Source: an uncultured Eubacteriales bacterium
GTDB lineage: Bacteria > Bacillota > Clostridia > Oscillospirales > Oscillospiraceae
Assembly (NCBI GenBank): GCA_902475455.1
Contig: CABRZO010000047.1
Coordinates: forward strand, 1-13,972
Length of the DNA stretch: 13,972 nt
Reading direction: 5' to 3'
This document shows positions 1-6,857 of this stretch, piece by piece. Below the pieces are notes generated by a model, which saw only the letters and a program-made list of their open reading frames with translations, did no database searches and was not told the origin of the DNA. The translations under genes and the position numbers were made by a program. Numbering within the stretch: position 1 is the first letter of the stretch; every line of letters starts with the position of its first letter.

Positions 1-37
1 TGACGCAATCAACCAGCCGTATCAGCTCCTTGGACAT
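1..37 (-). CDS. 5' end of a gene cut by the window edge, possibly an ABC transporter ATPase
   Basis: Reading leftward, a GGGGGAGGA ribosome site is followed after a short spacer by ATG and 12 open codons, MSKELIRLVDCV, before the sequence ends. A promoter and a long leader lie directly upstream, which supports a real start. Short N-termini of the form M-x-x-x-L-I-x-L-x-x-C/V are common at the start of ABC transporter ATP-binding subunits (PotA-like spermidine/putrescine ATPases among them), so that is my guess. Twelve residues cannot prove a family, and no Walker motif is in view. Confidence 0.55.
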   Translation of the reverse strand, partial: MSKELIRLVDCV

Positions 38-67
38 TTATCCTCCCCCGTTTCTTAAGATGATGTT

Positions 68-101
68 CGTTCCGGGGCCTGGCTGATTTGGTCCCGGAAC
101 G
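68..101 (-). promoter_or_regulatory. Leader hairpin 2 upstream of the left-edge gene
   Basis: Positions 68-79 pair with 90-101: a 12-bp GC-rich stem with one G-U pair, built on CGTTCCGGG/CCCGGAACG, and a 10-base loop. In the leftward transcript it lies between hairpin 1 and the ribosome binding site and is not followed by a U-tract. It looks like part of a structured 5' leader of unknown class rather than a terminator. Confidence 0.5.
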
Positions 102-104
102 GCC

Positions 105-140
105 TTGCGCAAGCGGTGCCGGAGGGCGCCCCTTGCGCAA
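105..140 (-). promoter_or_regulatory. Leader hairpin 1 with paired TTGCGCAA palindromes
   Basis: TTGCGCAAG (105-113) and CTTGCGCAA (132-140) form a 9-bp stem. Inside it GGTGCC and GGCGCC form another 6 bp (one G-U) closed by a GGAG loop. The T-run on the minus strand lies before the stem rather than after it, so this is not a normal intrinsic terminator for the leftward transcript. TTGCGCAA is also its own reverse complement, so the two copies, 28 bases apart, could instead be a DNA operator pair. Confidence 0.5.
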
Positions 141-157
141 AAAAACGAATGCGATTT

Positions 158-186
158 AGTGTATCTCTTTGGTGTCAAAAAGTCAA
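158..186 (-). promoter_or_regulatory. SigA-type promoter for the left-edge gene
   Basis: On the minus strand a -35 box TTGACT (186-181) and a -10 box TACACT (163-158) are separated by exactly 17 bases. Predicted transcription starts near 150, so the left-edge gene (ATG at 37) has an untranslated leader of about 110 nt. The -35 box sits only 14 bases beyond the stop codon of the pseudouridine synthase gene. Confidence 0.65.
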
Positions 187-199
187 TGATTTTGGCGAA

Positions 200-1171
200 T
201 TATTTCACACAAAAATCCGGGAACAGCTCCTCCACAAAGTCCACATGCTCCACCTGCCAGCTCCGGCCGTTCAGGTAGGCCAGTTCACCGGCGTCGGTGG
301 TGAATTGGAAGGTCAGTTTCCAACTCCAGAGGCACTGGTGCTTTTTGCCAAATTGTCGATTGATTCGCTCGGTGCCGTACTTGCCGTCCCCCAGCAGCGG
401 ATGGCCGGCGTGGGCCATCATGGCCCGGATCTGATGGGTGCGGCCGGTGATCAGATCGCATTCCACCAATGACAGGTTGCCCCGGGTGGCCAGAGTGCGG
501 TACTTGGTGATGGCTTTCCGCCCCCCGGGCACCGGCTTGGAGCGGATGGACACCTGCTTTTTTGCCTCATCCTTTAATAAAAACCCCTCCAGAGTCCCCT
601 CCACCGGGGAGGGCCGGCCCAGCACCACGCAGAGATAGCGCTTTTCCAACTCCCGGTCCCGGATTTTCTGGTTCATCACCCGCAGGGCCTCGGCGGTCTT
701 GGCGGCGATGACGATGCCGCCGGTGTTCCGGTCAATCCGGTTGCACAGGGCCGGGGCAAAGGCGTGCTCCCAGTAGGGGCTCCACTCCTTCTTCTGATAA
801 AGATAGGCCTGGATGTGGTTGATGAGGGTGTTCACCTTTTCCGTCTCATCGGCGTGGACCACCATGCCCGGGGCCTTGTTCACCAGCAAAATGTGTTCGT
901 CCTCATATAATATATCCAGTTTGGGTTTGAAAAGCTTCAGAAAAGCATTTTCCGGAGTGGGCTGGTCAAAGAACTCATCGTTGATGTATAATTGAAGGAC
1001 ATCCCCCACCTGGAGCCGGGTATCCCGCTGGGCCCGGCCGCCGTTGAGTTTGACCCGCTTGATGCGGATGTATTTCTGGGCCAGAGGGGCCGGCAGCAGG
1101 GGAAGGGTCTTGGCCAGCCAGCGGTCCAGCCGCTGACCCGCATCATTTTTCCCGATGGTGAATTCTTTCAT
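200..1171 (-). CDS. RluA-family (RluC/RluD-type) ribosomal RNA pseudouridine synthase
   Basis: This 323-residue protein isomerises uridine to pseudouridine in structured RNA, in this family usually large-subunit rRNA. An S4-like RNA-binding domain occupies about residues 1-62 (RLDRWLAK, then VKLNGGRAQRDTRLQVGDVL). The catalytic domain follows, with ILLVNKAPGMVVH near 94-106 and the active-site motif NRIDRNTGG at 144-152; D147 is the expected catalytic aspartate (canonical HRLDxxTSG). GRTHQIRAMMAHAGHPLLGD is the conserved C-terminal motif. The length is normal. The ATG has GGGAGGAT about 9 bases upstream. The gene is divergent from yceD and has its own extended -10 promoter. The target uridine cannot be read from sequence, so no rluC/rluD symbol is assigned. 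No clear intrinsic terminator follows it. Confidence 0.93.
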   Translation of the reverse strand: MKEFTIGKNDAGQRLDRWLAKTLPLLPAPLAQKYIRIKRVKLNGGRAQRDTRLQVGDVLQLYINDEFFDQPTPENAFLKLFKPKLDILYEDEHILLVNKAPGMVVHADETEKVNTLINHIQAYLYQKKEWSPYWEHAFAPALCNRIDRNTGGIVIAAKTAEALRVMNQKIRDRELEKRYLCVVLGRPSPVEGTLEGFLLKDEAKKQVSIRSKPVPGGRKAITKYRTLATRGNLSLVECDLITGRTHQIRAMMAHAGHPLLGDGKYGTERINRQFGKKHQCLWSWKLTFQFTTDAGELAYLNGRSWQVEHVDFVEELFPDFCVK

Positions 1172-1208
1172 AGGGCATATCCTCCCAAATTAACAGCTTG
1201 CAGCCTGG

Positions 1209-1217
1209 ATTATATCA
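1209..1217 (-). promoter_or_regulatory. Extended -10 promoter for the pseudouridine synthase
   Basis: TGATATAAT on the minus strand (1217-1209) is a perfect extended -10 (TGnTATAAT). No good -35 box is seen 17 bases upstream, which fits an extended -10 promoter. Predicted start is near 1202, about 30 bases before the ATG at 1171. Confidence 0.55.
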
Positions 1218-1266
1218 TATTCCCTGGGGAAAGAACAGCAGAGGGAAAAAATCCATCAAAAAATGT

Positions 1267-1295
1267 TTGACACACACCACCCCTTGGGGTATAAT
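1267..1295 (+). promoter_or_regulatory. Perfect-consensus SigA promoter for yceD-rpmF
   Basis: TTGACA (1267-1272), a 17-base spacer, then TATAAT (1290-1295): both hexamers and the spacing match the vegetative consensus exactly. Transcription should start near 1302, leaving a leader of about 23 nt before the ATG at 1325. This also shows that the longer reading frame beginning at 1301 is not the real start. Confidence 0.8.
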
Positions 1296-1324
1296 ACAGC
1301 TTGTGCCGTTATGCGAGGTGTACT

Positions 1325-1831
1325 ATGCTTCTCGATTTAAAACAAATTATCCAGCATCCCGGCGAGGCGCTGCCCTTTACATTCGACCTGGATCTCTCTG
1401 ATCTGGAGTTCTACGGGGCCCGTCCCATCGCCGAGCCTGTTCACGTCACCGGTGAGGTGAAAAACCACGCCGGTCTTCTGGTCATGACCGGAACGGCGGA
1501 GACCGTGCTCCACGTGAACTGTGACCGCTGCGGAAAACCCTTCCTTCGTCAAATGACCCTGCCCTTTGAGCATATGCTGGCGGATCATCTGGAGGATGAG
1601 GAAAACGAGAACGATGAGATCATCCTGCTCAACGGAACGGTGCTGGATGCCGGCGATGCTGTCACCGACGACATGGTCTACGGCATGGACAGCAGCAACC
1701 TCTGCAAAGAGGATTGCAAGGGCCGTTGCTTCCGCTGCGGCAAGGACCTGAACGAAGGCCCCTGCGACTGCAAACCGGAGGTAGACCCCCGTATGGCCGT
1801 GTTGGCCAAGCTGTTGGAACAGCACGACTGA
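1325..1831 (+). CDS. yceD: YceD/DUF177 family protein
   Basis: This is a 168-residue member of the DUF177 family, implicated in 23S rRNA accumulation and found next to rpmF in many bacteria, as here. Start choice: ATG at 1325 has GAGGTG just upstream and lies about 23 nt after the predicted transcription start; a TTG in frame at 1301 would sit on the transcript end itself. Cysteines occur as CDRC (66-69) and a C-terminal cluster C127, C131, C135, C138, C147, C149 (pattern CxxxCxGxCxxCG...CxC), probably metal binding. An acidic stretch (EDEENENDE) lies near 90-98. rpmF follows after 42 bases and shares the transcript. The biochemical function is not established; the family assignment is secure. 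Confidence 0.9.
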   Translation: MLLDLKQIIQHPGEALPFTFDLDLSDLEFYGARPIAEPVHVTGEVKNHAGLLVMTGTAETVLHVNCDRCGKPFLRQMTLPFEHMLADHLEDEENENDEIILLNGTVLDAGDAVTDDMVYGMDSSNLCKEDCKGRCFRCGKDLNEGPCDCKPEVDPRMAVLAKLLEQHD

Positions 1832-1873
1832 GTTAGTCTCCCGAAAGGGCTGAAATAGGAGGTGTCATAGAGT

Positions 1874-2065
1874 ATGGCAGTCCCAAAGGCAAAAGTGTCC
1901 AAGGCTCGTCGCGATAAGAGACGCAGCAACGTCTGGAAGCTGGAGAACCCCAGTGTCCTGACCTGCCCCAAGTGCGGCGCTCCCCGTCTCCCCCATCGCA
2001 TCTGCACGTCCTGCTGGACCTACAATGGCCGTGATTACAGCAAGAACGCTGAGGCGGCAAAGTAA
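1874..2065 (+). CDS. rpmF: 50S ribosomal protein L32
   Basis: The 63-residue protein is a component of the large ribosomal subunit. The N-terminus MAVPKAKVSKARRDKRRS is the family hallmark, followed by a zinc ribbon with CPKC (31-34) and CTSC (44-47). It is therefore the zinc-binding (C+) form of L32. The ribosome site AGGAGGTG precedes the ATG by about 9 bases. Gene order yceD-rpmF is widely conserved. A terminator follows at once. Confidence 0.97.
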   Translation: MAVPKAKVSKARRDKRRSNVWKLENPSVLTCPKCGAPRLPHRICTSCWTYNGRDYSKNAEAAK

Positions 2066-2085
2066 GTTGATATGACTTGAGTAAC

Positions 2086-2122
2086 GAGCCTGTCCGCGAT
2101 CTGCGGCGGGCTCTTTACTTTT
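2086..2122 (+). terminator. Intrinsic terminator after rpmF
   Basis: GAGCCTGTC (2086-2094) pairs with GGCGGGCTC (2105-2113), nine pairs with two G-U and a 10-base loop, followed by the T-rich TTTACTTTT (2114-2122). It lies 20 bases after the rpmF stop codon. Confidence 0.75.
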
Positions 2123-2146
2123 GCGGCGTTTTCGGATAAAATAAAC

Positions 2147-2155
2147 TGATATACT
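2147..2155 (+). promoter_or_regulatory. Extended -10 promoter for the DUF512-der-plsY-gpsA operon
   Basis: TGATATACT (2147-2155) matches TGnTATAAT with one mismatch. The region upstream is A/T-rich but has no clear -35 box. Predicted transcription starts near 2162, about 26 bases before the chosen TTG start. The preceding terminator separates this unit from rpmF. Confidence 0.5.
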
Positions 2156-2187
2156 TTGCTTATGAAAACCAAGAGGGAGGCGTGGCC

Positions 2188-3570
2188 TTGAGTACGACAA
2201 TCAAACGGGTGGAACCCCGGACCCCCGCCCACCGGGCCAGAATCCGCCCCGGCGAGACTCTGGTGGAGGTCAACGGCCATCGGGTGGTGGACGTGCTGGA
2301 CTATAAATTCTATACCTATGATGCCCGGCTGCTGCTCACCCTCCGGCAGGAGGACGGCACCACCCGTTCCGTCCGGATCCGCAAAGGGGAGGGGGAGGAC
2401 CTGGGGCTGGAGTTTGACACCTACCTGATGGACCGGGCCCGGTCCTGCGCCAACAACTGCATCTTCTGCTTTGTGGATCAGATGCCCCAGGGCATGCGGG
2501 ACACCCTCTATTTCAAGGATGACGACGCCCGGCTGTCCTTCCTGATGGGCAACTATATCACCCTGACCAACCTATCCCCCCGGGAGATCCAGCGGATCAT
2601 CGATCTGCGGATTTCCCCCATTAACGTCTCCGTCCACACCACCGACCCGGCCCTGCGCTGTGAGATGCTGGGCAACCGCCGGGCCGGTGAGTCCATCGAG
2701 GTGATGCGCCGGTTCGCGGAGCACGGGGTGCAGATGAACTGCCAGATCGTGGCCTGCCCCGGTATCAACGACGGCCCTGCCCTCCAGCGCACCATGGAAG
2801 ACTTGGCCGCCATGTATCCTGGGGTGGACAGCGTGTCCATTGTCCCGGTGGGAGTCACCAAATTCCGAGAGGGACTCTACCCCCTGAAGATCTACGACAA
2901 GGACACCGCCGCCCAGGTCATCGACCAGGTGGAGGACTTTGGCCGCACTTGTATGGAGCAGTTCGGCACCACCATCTTCTGGTGCTCCGATGAGTTCTAT
3001 CTGCTCTCGGGCCGGGACCTGCCCCAGGACGAGTACTATGAGGACTACCGGCAGCTGGAAAACGGCGTGGGCATGCTGCGGCTGCTGGAGACCGAGTTCC
3101 ACGCCGCCCTCAAGACCCTGCCGGAGCATGAGCCGGTGAAACCCTTCACCATTGCCACCGGGGTCTCTGCCGCCCCCACCATTGAAAAGCTGGTCCGGGC
3201 TGCGGCGGAGCAGGTGGGCGGCTTCCAGTGGCAGGTGATCCCCATCGTCAACCACTTTTTCGGGGAGACCATCGTGGTGTCCGGCCTGGTCACTGGTCGG
3301 GACCTGATTGACCAGCTCCGGGGCAAGGAGCTGGGGGAGCGTCTGCTGCTGCCGGACAGCATGCTGCGCTATCACGAGAACGTCTTTCTGGATGACGTCA
3401 CCATTGAGGAGGTGGAGGCGGCCCTGGGGGTCCCCATCACCTTTGTGGAGCAGGACGGCATGCAGCTTTGCGACGCCATCTTCGGCCAGGGCGGCCAGCG
3501 CCGCGCCTCCAACCCCATGGAGGACGAGGACGAATACTACACCTATAACCCTTCAAAGGATGTGAACTGA
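2188..3570 (+). CDS. DUF512 family protein with PDZ-like and radical-SAM-like domains
   Basis: The predicted protein is about 460 residues. A PDZ-like N-terminal segment (IKRVEPRTPAHRARIRPGET, VEVNG) covers roughly residues 5-65. An iron-sulfur core follows: C87-x3-C91-x2-C94 (CANNCIFC), the radical SAM spacing, then FVDQMPQGMRDTLYFKDDDARLSF, a DUF512-family signature. Members are annotated as Fe-S oxidoreductases related to NifB/MoaA, but no reaction is known. Start choice: TTG at 2188 lies 7 bases after GGGAGG; the in-frame GTG at 2182 is only one base away from it and so is unlikely. der begins one base after the stop codon, so the two are probably translationally coupled. A link to ribosome or membrane biogenesis is suggested only by neighbours. 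Confidence 0.9.
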   Translation: MSTTIKRVEPRTPAHRARIRPGETLVEVNGHRVVDVLDYKFYTYDARLLLTLRQEDGTTRSVRIRKGEGEDLGLEFDTYLMDRARSCANNCIFCFVDQMPQGMRDTLYFKDDDARLSFLMGNYITLTNLSPREIQRIIDLRISPINVSVHTTDPALRCEMLGNRRAGESIEVMRRFAEHGVQMNCQIVACPGINDGPALQRTMEDLAAMYPGVDSVSIVPVGVTKFREGLYPLKIYDKDTAAQVIDQVEDFGRTCMEQFGTTIFWCSDEFYLLSGRDLPQDEYYEDYRQLENGVGMLRLLETEFHAALKTLPEHEPVKPFTIATGVSAAPTIEKLVRAAAEQVGGFQWQVIPIVNHFFGETIVVSGLVTGRDLIDQLRGKELGERLLLPDSMLRYHENVFLDDVTIEEVEAALGVPITFVEQDGMQLCDAIFGQGGQRRASNPMEDEDEYYTYNPSKDVN

Positions 3571-3571
3571 T

Positions 3572-4903
3572 ATGGCAAAACCCATTGTGGCCATTGTAGG
3601 CCGTCCAAATGTGGGCAAATCCATGCTCTTCAACCGGCTGGCGGGCCAGCGCCTCTCCATTGTGGAGGACACCCCCGGCGTCACCCGGGACCGTCTCTAT
3701 GCCGAGTGCGAGTGGGGCGGACGTACCTTCACCATCGTGGACACCGGCGGCATTGAGCCCAACACCGACAGCGAGATTCTGCAATTCATGCGGGACCAGG
3801 CGGAGCTGGCCATCCAGAACGCCACCGTTATCGTGCTGGTCTGCGACCTCCGCACCGGTGTCACCGCCGCCGATCAGGACGTGGCCAATATGCTGCTGCG
3901 GGCCAAGAAGCCGGTGGTGCTGGCGGTGAACAAGGCGGACTCCACCGGTGAGCCGGACCCCATTTTCTACGAGTTCTATAACCTGGGCCTGGGAGACCCC
4001 ATCGCCGTCTCCGCCGTCCACGGCCACGGCACCGGCGACCTGCTGGAGGAGTGTCTGAAATACTTCCCGGAAGAGGATCAGGAAGAGGTGGAGGATGACG
4101 TCATCAAGGTGGCGGTCATCGGCAAGCCCAACGCCGGCAAATCCTCTTTGATCAACCGGATTCTGGGGGAGGAGCGGGTCATTGTCAGCGACATGGCGGG
4201 CACCACCCGGGATGCGGTGGACTCCTATTTTGAGAACGACAAGGGCAAATACCTGTTCATCGACACCGCCGGTATGCGGAAGAAGTCCAAGGTGGTGGAC
4301 CGGGTGGAGAAATTCTCTGTGCTCCGGGCCACCATGGCCATCGACCGGGCCGACGTCTGCCTCATCATGATCGACGCCAACGACGGGGTGACGGAGCAGG
4401 ACACCAAGGTGGCCGGCCTGGCCCATGAGGCGGGCAAGGCCTGCATCATCGTGGTCAACAAGTGGGACATCGTGGAGAAGGACGACAGGACCATGGACAA
4501 GATGCGCCAGGCGGTCCGGGCGGATCTCAGCTATATGAGCTACGCCCCCATTGTCTTTATCTCCGCCCTCACCGGCCAGCGGGTGGACCGGCTCTTTGAG
4601 CTCATCAATTATGTCAACGACCAGGCCACCCTGCGGATCAAGACCGGCGTGCTGAACTCGCTTTTGGCGGACGCCACCACCCGGGTCCAGCCTCCCACCG
4701 ACAAGGGCCGCCGGCTGAAGATCTACTATATGACCCAGATCGGGGTGCGGCCGCCCCACTTTGTGGTGTTCTGCAACGACGCCCGGCTGTTCCACTTCTC
4801 CTATCAGCGTTATCTGGAGAATCAGATCCGCAGCACCTTCGGCATGGAGGGCACCCCCATTCGGCTGACCATCCGCCAGAAGGGCGATAAGGAGGACGAC
4901 TGA
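3572..4903 (+). CDS. der: Ribosome assembly GTPase Der (EngA), double Era-like GTPase
   Basis: Der is an essential GTPase needed for maturation of the 50S subunit. The 443-residue protein has two tandem G domains followed by a KH-like C-terminal domain. Domain 1: GRPNVGKS (10-17), DTPGVTRD (33-40), DTGG (57-60), NKAD (120-123). Domain 2: GKPNAGKS (184-191), GTTRDAVDS (210-218), DTAGMRKK (231-238), NKWD (296-299). An acidic linker (EEDQEEVEDD, about 167-176) separates them. The KH-like part begins near 355 (LNSLLADA...). Length is typical. The ATG is one base after the DUF512 stop codon, and plsY starts two bases after this stop. All motifs are intact. Confidence 0.98.
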   Translation: MAKPIVAIVGRPNVGKSMLFNRLAGQRLSIVEDTPGVTRDRLYAECEWGGRTFTIVDTGGIEPNTDSEILQFMRDQAELAIQNATVIVLVCDLRTGVTAADQDVANMLLRAKKPVVLAVNKADSTGEPDPIFYEFYNLGLGDPIAVSAVHGHGTGDLLEECLKYFPEEDQEEVEDDVIKVAVIGKPNAGKSSLINRILGEERVIVSDMAGTTRDAVDSYFENDKGKYLFIDTAGMRKKSKVVDRVEKFSVLRATMAIDRADVCLIMIDANDGVTEQDTKVAGLAHEAGKACIIVVNKWDIVEKDDRTMDKMRQAVRADLSYMSYAPIVFISALTGQRVDRLFELINYVNDQATLRIKTGVLNSLLADATTRVQPPTDKGRRLKIYYMTQIGVRPPHFVVFCNDARLFHFSYQRYLENQIRSTFGMEGTPIRLTIRQKGDKEDD

Positions 4904-4905
4904 GC

Positions 4906-5556
4906 ATGTTGGGAAGAGTAGCTATTCTAATCGTGTTGACGGTGGTGGTCTGCTATCTGTTGGGCTGCATCAACGGTGCCCTGCTGGTGAGCAAGTATAT
5001 CCTGCGGGATGACGTGCGCAACCACGGCAGCGGCAATGCGGGCCTGACCAATTTTTACCGGGTCTTCGGAGGCAAGCTCACCATTGTGGTGGTGCTGTGC
5101 GATATGCTCAAGGCGGTGGTGGCGGTGCTGTTGGGCAGTCTGCTGCTGGGCCACTTTTTAGGCTGGGTGGTGCTGGGCAAATACATTGCCGGCCTGTCCT
5201 GCATGCTGGGCCACATGTTCCCCTGCATGTTCCAGTTCAAGGGGGGCAAGGGCATCCTCTCCGGGGGCGCCATCGCCCTGATGATGGACTGGCGCATCGC
5301 CCTGGTGGTCTGGGGTATTTTCATCATTCTCTTTGCCCTGACCAAGATGGTGTCGGTGGGCTCCCTGTCGGCGGGCCTGGCCTTTATGGTCATGAGCGCC
5401 GTCATCTACCGCAGCGTGATTGTCACCCTGTTTGCCATTGTCATCGGTGTGCTGGTATTCTGGGGACACCGGGGCAATATCCTGCGCATTGTAAAGGGGG
5501 AGGAGAACACCTTCCACCTGCACCACAAAAACGCTGATTCGGAGGATTCCAAATGA
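4906..5556 (+). CDS. plsY: Glycerol-3-phosphate acyltransferase PlsY
   Basis: PlsY is an integral membrane enzyme that moves the acyl group of acyl-phosphate onto sn-glycerol-3-phosphate, giving lysophosphatidic acid, the first step of phospholipid synthesis in most Gram-positives. The 216-residue protein is strongly hydrophobic, with several membrane segments. Signatures: GSGNAGLTN (41-49), FKGGKG (111-116) and TKMVSVGSL (146-154). The first loop reads GCINGALLVSKY, looser than the usual GSIPTG form. The ribosome site AAGGAGGA lies inside the last codons of der. The stop codon overlaps the gpsA start as ATGA, so substrate supplier and user are made together. Confidence 0.96.
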   Translation: MLGRVAILIVLTVVVCYLLGCINGALLVSKYILRDDVRNHGSGNAGLTNFYRVFGGKLTIVVVLCDMLKAVVAVLLGSLLLGHFLGWVVLGKYIAGLSCMLGHMFPCMFQFKGGKGILSGGAIALMMDWRIALVVWGIFIILFALTKMVSVGSLSAGLAFMVMSAVIYRSVIVTLFAIVIGVLVFWGHRGNILRIVKGEENTFHLHHKNADSEDSK

Positions 5557-6554
5557 AAGTCTGCGTATTGGGCAGCGGAGGCTGGGGCACCGCCCTGTCT
5601 CTGGTACTGCTGGAAAACGGCCACGACGTGACCCTCTGGTCCTTTTTACAGGAGGAGTATGAGACCATCAAGGCCAACGGGGAAAACCCCATGCTCAAAG
5701 GGGTACCCCTGCCCAAGGAGCTGAAGCTTACCTGGGACATGTCCGCCGCCGCCGGCTGCGATATGGTGGTGCTGGCCACCCCGTCTTTTGCCATCCGGAC
5801 CACCGCCCGGAAGCTGAAGGACATCGTCACCCCCGGCACCGTGCTGGTCAGCGTGGCCAAGGGCATCGAGGAGGGTACCTCCAAGCGGCTCACCGAGGCC
5901 ATTGAGGAGGAGACCCAGGGCAAATGCCCGGCGGTGGCCCTCTGCGGCCCCACCCACGCCGAGGAGGTGGGCCGGGGCATTCCCAGCGCCATTGTGGCGG
6001 CCTCCAAGGACCAGCAGGCGGCGGAGCTGGTGCAGCAGCTGTTTATGAACGGCCGGTTCCGGGTCTATACCTCCTCCGACGTGGTGGGGGCGGAGCTGGG
6101 GGCAGCCCTGAAAAACGTGATTGCCCTCTGCGCCGGTATCAGCGACGGCATGGGGTACGGGGACAACACCCGGGCCATGCTGATGACCCGGGGTTTAACC
6201 GAAATCGCCCGGCTGGGTGTGGCCCTGGGCGGGAGACAGGCCACCTTCGCCGGCCTCACCGGCGTGGGAGATCTCATCGTCACCTGCACCTCCATGCACT
6301 CCCGGAACCACCGGGCGGGCATCCTCATCGGCCAGGGAGTGGAGCCCCAGGAGGCGGTGAAGCAGATCGGTGCCGTGGTGGAGGGCTTCTATGCCGCCAA
6401 GACCGCCCTGGAGTTGGCCCACAAGCACGGGGTGGAAATGCCCATCACCGAGGCGGCCTATGCCGTCCTCTATGAGGGTATGGCCCCTGCCGAGGCCATG
6501 CGTCAGCTCATGGCCCGGGACCGGAAGCAGGAGACTGAGGAATCCTGGCTGTAA
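5553..6554 (+). CDS. gpsA: NAD(P)H-dependent glycerol-3-phosphate dehydrogenase GpsA
   Basis: GpsA reduces dihydroxyacetone phosphate to sn-glycerol-3-phosphate, the backbone PlsY acylates. The 333-residue cytosolic protein has an N-terminal Rossmann motif GSGGWGTA (7-14), SVAKGIE around K103, CGPTHAEEVGRG (131-142), ALKN with the likely catalytic K187, GYGDNTRA (201-208), and GLTGVGDLIVTCTS (234-247). The length is normal and no key residue is missing. The ATG overlaps the plsY stop codon, with GGAGGA just upstream. It is the last gene of the operon and a strong terminator follows within 10 bases. Confidence 0.98.
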   Translation: MKVCVLGSGGWGTALSLVLLENGHDVTLWSFLQEEYETIKANGENPMLKGVPLPKELKLTWDMSAAAGCDMVVLATPSFAIRTTARKLKDIVTPGTVLVSVAKGIEEGTSKRLTEAIEEETQGKCPAVALCGPTHAEEVGRGIPSAIVAASKDQQAAELVQQLFMNGRFRVYTSSDVVGAELGAALKNVIALCAGISDGMGYGDNTRAMLMTRGLTEIARLGVALGGRQATFAGLTGVGDLIVTCTSMHSRNHRAGILIGQGVEPQEAVKQIGAVVEGFYAAKTALELAHKHGVEMPITEAAYAVLYEGMAPAEAMRQLMARDRKQETEESWL

Positions 6555-6562
6555 ACAAAAGT

Positions 6563-6599
6563 AAGAGCGTAGAAACCAACGGTTTCTACGCTCTTTTTT
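6563..6599. terminator. Strong terminator shared by convergent gpsA and the zinc operon
   Basis: A perfect 15-bp stem (6563-6577 with 6581-6595) with a 3-base AAC loop is followed on the plus strand by a run of six T (6594-6599). On the minus strand the same stem is followed by a T-rich stretch (CTTTTGTTT, 6561-6553 side). Because the two transcription units converge here, it probably terminates in both directions. Confidence 0.92.
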
Positions 6600-6604
6600 A
6601 CGTT

Positions 6605-6790
6605 TTAGACTTCTTCACTCTTGTCGGATTCCTGTGTTTTGTCTTTGGGGTGCCGCATCTGCCACAGAATGATACTTCCGATGATCGCAATTGCCACAAT
6701 GGGGCCCGCCTCAGGCCAGTTCATTTTCCAGCCAAAGGCAGAACCCAGGTATCCCGCCAGTATCGTTACAATAAAAGCCAAAACCTCCAT
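6605..6790 (-). CDS. Small predicted membrane protein at the end of the zinc operon
   Basis: This 61-codon gene is not recognised. Start choice: ATG at 6790 has a very strong AGGAGGAGGAT site 7 bases upstream; the frame extends further to 6895 but would then overlap znuB and lacks such a site. The product has two hydrophobic stretches, about residues 3-20 and 29-44, joined by the short polar loop WKMNWPEAG, and a charged tail (RHPKDKTQESDKSEE). It therefore looks like a small two-helix membrane protein with a soluble tail. It lies 67 bases after znuB on the same strand and ends at the shared terminator. A weak promoter may lie in the gap. The function is unknown; an accessory role for the transporter is only a guess from position. 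Confidence 0.7.
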   Translation of the reverse strand: MEVLAFIVTILAGYLGSAFGWKMNWPEAGPIVAIAIIGSIILWQMRHPKDKTQESDKSEEV

Positions 6791-6824
6791 ACCTGCAATC
6801 CTCCTCCTGATTATTTGTAGGAAA

Positions 6825-6853
6825 AGGATAACATGCAGAAAAGGTTCCTGCAA
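6825..6853 (-). promoter_or_regulatory. Possible internal promoter for the 61-codon gene
   Basis: TTGCAG (6853-6848) and TATCCT (6830-6825) are 17 bases apart on the minus strand, and TGT precedes the -10 box (extended -10). Both hexamers are imperfect and the -35 box overlaps the last codons of znuB region, so readthrough from the operon may be enough. Confidence 0.3.
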
Positions 6854-6857
6854 GCAA

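Noticed and set aside
68..140. The two leader hairpins as terminators for the pseudouridine synthase gene
   Set aside because: Neither stem is followed by a T-run on the minus strand, and both lie downstream of a separate good promoter.
1301..1324. Eight extra N-terminal codons on YceD from a TTG at 1301
   Set aside because: The predicted transcript starts at about 1302, so these codons cannot be translated from it; the ATG at 1325 has its own ribosome site.
3437..4795. A 452-codon open frame on the minus strand opposite der
   Set aside because: It is fully antisense to an unambiguous der gene, with His/Val/Asp-rich low-information composition.
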